64,000 bases of DNA from Agrocybe praecox (lineage: Eukaryota > Basidiomycota > Agaricomycetes > Agaricales > Agrocybaceae). The stretch covers positions 783,618-847,617 of the forward strand of contig OZ024850.1 in assembly GCA_964017145.1 (NCBI GenBank), written 5' to 3'. Positions 60,466-64,000 of the stretch are shown here, piece by piece (the first letter of the stretch is position 1; each line of letters begins with the position of its first letter). Below the pieces are notes generated by a model, which saw nothing but the letters and a program-made list of their open reading frames with translations, made no database searches and had not been told where the DNA came from. The position numbers were made by a program, and so were the translations under genes.

Positions 60466-61815
60466 ATGTCTCAAGGATTAGTTTTGGTAACAAAACCATG
60501 CTGTGCGTTGGATGTCGCTGAGAGCTTTTATTATATAGATCACTGGTATCAACGGTTTCATTGCAGGACATACCGCAGAGGAACTCCTGAAACGTGGATA
60601 TCGCGTGCGAGGGTATGTACTTCCAGTTCATCTCTCCGATTCTTAGAGTCTCATGCATTTGTGGAACGCCCTCAACGTCTAATAGAACCGCTCGAAACCC
60701 AAAGTACCAGACTCTCGTCGATACAGTCCATGTTCCTGGATTGGAGTTTGTCGAAATAAACGATATTGCCACGAGCAATTTTACTGAGGCTCTCAAGGGA
60801 GTCGATGCAGTTATGCACATCGCTTGTCCTCTTCCAGGGAAGAAGGGGATCGAAGAAACTTTCATCGTGAGTTTCAACTACTAAGTATAATGTCTCGTAG
60901 GGTTTAGTTAATTCCACATTTTCTATCGCATCTAGTCTGCAGTTGAAGGAACCCTGAACGTCTTGCGACAGGCGCAACAGGCTGGAATCAAGAAATTCGT
61001 TGTAACGAGTTCCTTTGGCACCTTACTCAGTCGTACGCTTAACCTTACTTCGTCAATGGTACTTAAGGTCGATCAAGTATTCCATTTTTAGCGACATTTG
61101 TTCCCGCTTTCTACGGACTCAATCTCGACGAAACACAATGGGGCGAAACCAACGATGAAGAGTTCGAGCAAAACAAAGAGAACAAATACTACGTCTACTT
61201 CAGCGCAAAGCTCAAGGCTGAGAAGGCTCTTTGGGAATTCGCAGCTCAGCACCCTGATCTCAAAGTAGTTTCGAGTGAGTGATGATCATTTTATTCCTGT
61301 ACTACCATCCTCATGGAACTTCGTTATGATTCCACAATCTTAAATCAGTTATTCCCGGACTTGCCATTGGCCCGTATGCAAAGACTTTCCCTCTTCCCTC
61401 ATCTGTCGAATCGATGAGTACAAACGACTTCCTTTTTGGCATGATCAATAACGGCGAAGTACCCTTCGTCCCAAACTGGATCGTCGATGCCCGGGACGCC
61501 GGAAAAGGACACGTACTCGCGCTGGAGAAGCTCCCCACACTCCCAGCAGACGATACGAAGCGGTTCATAATCAACGGAGTCCTACAGCCATGGATCGAGG
61601 CCGCCGACCATCTTAAGAAGACGAGGCCGGAACTCGATGGAAGGATTATGCCGCTGGAGGACGTGAAGCCCCTCCCAGGGGTCCTATCTTCGTTGGATAA
61701 TACGCGCTCACGGGTCATATTGGGGATGGAGTACATTCCAGTTGAGCAAACATACGACGACGCAGTGACTGATTTGCTGGAGTTGGAGAAGATTTGGAAG
61801 ATGAAAGCCAATTAA
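60466..61815 (+). CDS. Dihydroflavonol-4-reductase-like NAD(P)-dependent reductase (extended SDR)
   Basis: Ketone/aldehyde reductase of the extended SDR group that includes dihydroflavonol reductase and yeast Gre2; substrate unknown. Start MSQGLVL, joined by an intron to ITGINGFIAGHTAEELLKRGYRVRG (GxxGFIAxH nucleotide loop), TARNPKYQ, LEFVEINDIATSNFTEAL, VDAVMHIACPLP, SAVEGTLNVLRQAQQAG, KKFVVTSSFGTLL (catalytic Ser), YYVYFSAKLKAEKALWEF (Tyr-x3-Lys), IPGLAIGPYAKTF, VPNWIVDARDAGKGHVLAL, and C-terminal VEQTYDDAVTDLLELEKIW. Six or so introns, all short. Length near 330 residues is normal for the group. Ends KMKAN then TAA. Confidence 0.88.
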
Positions 61816-62391
61816 ATATACGTTAGAATGGTTTGGATCTGTAATTTCATATGCTATACTTTGAATTACTACCTTGCATTACTTTTATGACAATTGAACG
61901 TGAACGCCTGAGCTCTCAGATCTCAGATCTCATGTCTATAGCGTAAAAATATCTTAAGTGTAAAGTGCCTTGTATAGAGTCATGTATAGAGTCACCGTGT
62001 ATAGAGTTTCCACATCTTTATACCTGCTTCCCCCCTATTCATGAGTATCCAATATTAGCTCGTCCAATGGTACAGATGGCTTACATTGACTGTATCATGT
62101 CTGTTTGCCATCGTACGGTATAAATGGGAACCGAAAAGGCAACATGGAACCTACCAAATGGTATTCTGATTCTACGGCGCATCCGTTGCAGGGAACCAAC
62201 AGTGTTCTGCGAAGCTGATATTGGTTAGTTCTAGATAATCATGGATCTAGCGACAGACTGCTTGTGCAGCTATGATGACGACTTGCAAACACTTCGTGAA
62301 GTCACGCAAAATTTACAGTTAAAGAGGGATGAATAGTGAGCGTTGAGCGCTGAACGCAACCCAGAATGCACTGTCACAATAATTCCAAAAA
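61816..62391. other. Intergenic
   Basis: 3' flank of the reductase with the short repeats TCTCAGATC (twice) and GTATAGAGT (three times) around 61915-62010. No gene seen. Confidence 0.5.
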
Positions 62392-62700
62392 ATGGGTGAC
62401 GTGGATATCATTTTACTCGACTACTATAGACCTGTGAGTCGTGGCAGGCCGTCGAATGAGGTGTCCATTCCGAAGGACCTCGATTTGGATTCTTCAACAA
62501 AGCATGTAGTATACCCAAACTTGGAAACGTCTCAAGATGTAATTCTTGGGCTCAGATGGCACGGAGATGATTACTCTGTTGTTTTTTCAAAAGTAAAAGA
62601 TGGTGGTCCGTCTATAGCGGATCTGGGTCCACCGGTATCTTGGAAGCACGGCAGTACTATAAGTAGGGGTCTGGTGCTTAACCTTTTGATTAGCACATAA
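62392..62700 (+). CDS. Hypothetical protein, 102 residues
   Basis: A single open frame starting MGDVDIILLDYY and ending NLLIST. It is polar with no membrane segment, coiled coil or recognised motif. An intron donor GTAGGG inside (about 62662) could alter the C-terminus. Neighbours give no hint of role. It may be chance. Confidence 0.3.
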   Translation: MGDVDIILLDYYRPVSRGRPSNEVSIPKDLDLDSSTKHVVYPNLETSQDVILGLRWHGDDYSVVFSKVKDGGPSIADLGPPVSWKHGSTISRGLVLNLLIST

Positions 62701-63085
62701 ATATTTATGCCATATTCTCACAGACAGATGATATAAGTATATATATATATAGTAACACAGTGGACAGTCCGGTGAAGCACAGAGACGGAGCAGGGTGGAA
62801 AAAAGTAGCGAAGAAATGTACGTATGTCACGGTTCACATCACGTGCATGATCTGACCCAACGCAAGCAATGCGCTTTATCTACACAGTAGAAAGCGAAAA
62901 CTTGTCTAGAAATTGTATCATAATTTTGGCGGCCATAAGAGAAAGTGTTAGAACATCTTTCACACTCAAATCTTTTGAAAAATAGGTCCATGAAATACAC
63001 CGCGCATCCGCGCAAATTCTGGTCAAATAAATACCACGGCCCCGAGATCACGTCTCAGTCCAAAAAGACGTAAACTAGATCTGGG
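62701..63085. other. Intergenic with a short TA microsatellite
   Basis: A (TA)n run, GTATATATATATATAG, lies at about 62738. Otherwise nothing recognised. It separates the small plus-strand frame from the membrane protein on the minus strand. Confidence 0.55.
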
Positions 63086-64000
63086 CTAGACCAGCACGCG
63101 GTTCTTTGCGGATTTATCATCATAGCATTGCGAATTGGCTTCCATCCCGGCGTAACTGGGGTTGCTATTCGTGTGTGTCGAGTGGGCGCTCTTTTCCATT
63201 TTGTCAATGGAGTATACACCTACAGTCGTTCTCTTGTCGCTCGTAGATGGATGAACAGAAACCGAACGCTGGACGGTAATAGATGAGGGGCCGGTTGCAA
63301 ACTTCATAGCAGTTCCGAATTTCGGAGGTGATGGACTCTCAAACCTGTCTTCTCCCATCTTGATAGCCCGGAAAATTCGCCCGGAGAAAATATTGGCCAG
63401 GACAATGTGGCATATGATGAACCCAACATTGAAAGGAGCATCTAGAATGTAGACCGCAATAACCAGCCATGTTTTCGTGGCAACAATGACGCTGGGAAGT
63501 TAAAAATAAAAATATCAGCCATCAGATATGTATACAGACGCTTTCAAGGCTTTAAAATGGCGTACAGGAAGTAAAGCTGACTCTCGAGTAGAACGACTCT
63601 GGAAAAGAGGGGCAAATTCGTGCCAAAAATGACCAATTTCAATTTTTGCTGCGTGGTAGACTCTGAGTCGCGGAAAAGTATGTAAAGTCGGTATGTCATA
63701 GCGAAGTAAATCAGCGCGTCGTTAACGACCAGAACTAGCGCCGCAGGGCCTAGCCAATGGCCCTTGATGCTCTCTATGCAGTATTCGGTTGATCCTAGAC
63801 GAGCAGCGGCGAATGTCTGCGTAAATCCAATGGCGCCGACTACTGTTCCAAGCCATGTCAGTCCAAAGGAGACCCTGACTGGGATGTTGTCACGATATAT
63901 CGCATATACACGGAGGTAGAATGAAAGGGTAGTGGTAGCGACGACGACGGTCATGAGGCCGTTGAGTACCATTTCGTAGCGTCCACAATCGCTGACAATA
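63086..64000 (-). CDS. Multi-pass membrane protein, DUF6533-like, 5' end cut by window edge
   Basis: Function unknown; members of this basidiomycete family have about seven helices and resemble receptors. Visible helices: MVLNGLMTVVVATTTLSFYL, VSFGLTWLGTVVGAIGFTQ, WLGPAALVLVVNDALIYFAM with TYRLYILFRDS, LPLFSRVVLLESQLYFLYA, then across an intron near 63490 VIVATKTWLVIAVYI and VGFIICHIVLANIF. A cytosolic C-terminus follows (GRIFRAIKMGEDRFE onward, rich in Ser/Thr/Pro), ending SAKNRVLV with TAG. The YAIYRDN and TYRLYILFRDS loops are typical of the group. N-terminal helices lie beyond the right edge, so the start is not known. Confidence 0.7.

Overview
The window looks like nuclear DNA of an agaricomycete (mushroom-forming basidiomycete). 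Genes are broken by many short introns of about 45-70 nt with GT..AG ends. Several families are typical of this group: aryl-alcohol dehydrogenases of the AKR9 type, expanded O-fucosyltransferase-like proteins and DUF6533-like membrane proteins. Genes lie on both strands with no operons. All gene models are hand-spliced from sequence; intron ends were chosen by consensus and by restored protein motifs, and no search was run.

Left part (1-11.3 kb): a duplicated block. Two near-identical aryl-alcohol dehydrogenase genes (955-2451 and 7848-9348, both minus) bracket two diverged tandem O-fucosyltransferase-like genes (3687-5234 and 5918-7447, plus). An inverted repeat (about 178-590 and 3072-3582) flanks the first dehydrogenase. 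It is the upstream region of the first fucosyltransferase-like gene, so a third copy probably starts at the left edge. The second fucosyltransferase-like gene has lost its nucleotide-sugar binding motif.

Middle (11.3-45 kb): mostly housekeeping genes. In order: an SDR (minus), a Tgl2-like lipase, an aldo-keto reductase relic, the RNA-binding protein Vts1, NAD-dependent glutamate dehydrogenase, a 2-oxoglutarate/Fe(II) oxygenase-like gene with a 7-nt microexon and a suspect N-terminus, a second SDR, thioredoxin reductase with three Yap1-type sites upstream, a protein kinase (minus), the mitofusin Fzo1, V-ATPase subunit c and an NmrA-like protein.

Right part (45-64 kb): gene-poor and repeat-rich. 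It holds an SDR pseudogene, two related orphan genes (46648 and 53892), a lone retroelement RNase H domain, a minisatellite with an ACTGTCAA core, a perfect palindrome, a hairpin and a tRNA-like (SINE-like) element. Clear genes resume with phosphopantothenoylcysteine decarboxylase, a dihydroflavonol-reductase-like enzyme, and a multi-pass membrane protein cut by the right edge.

Functional links are loose. Redox enzymes of the Rossmann and AKR folds dominate; mitochondrial fusion, vacuolar acidification, CoA synthesis, glutamate catabolism and thiol redox control are each covered by one gene.
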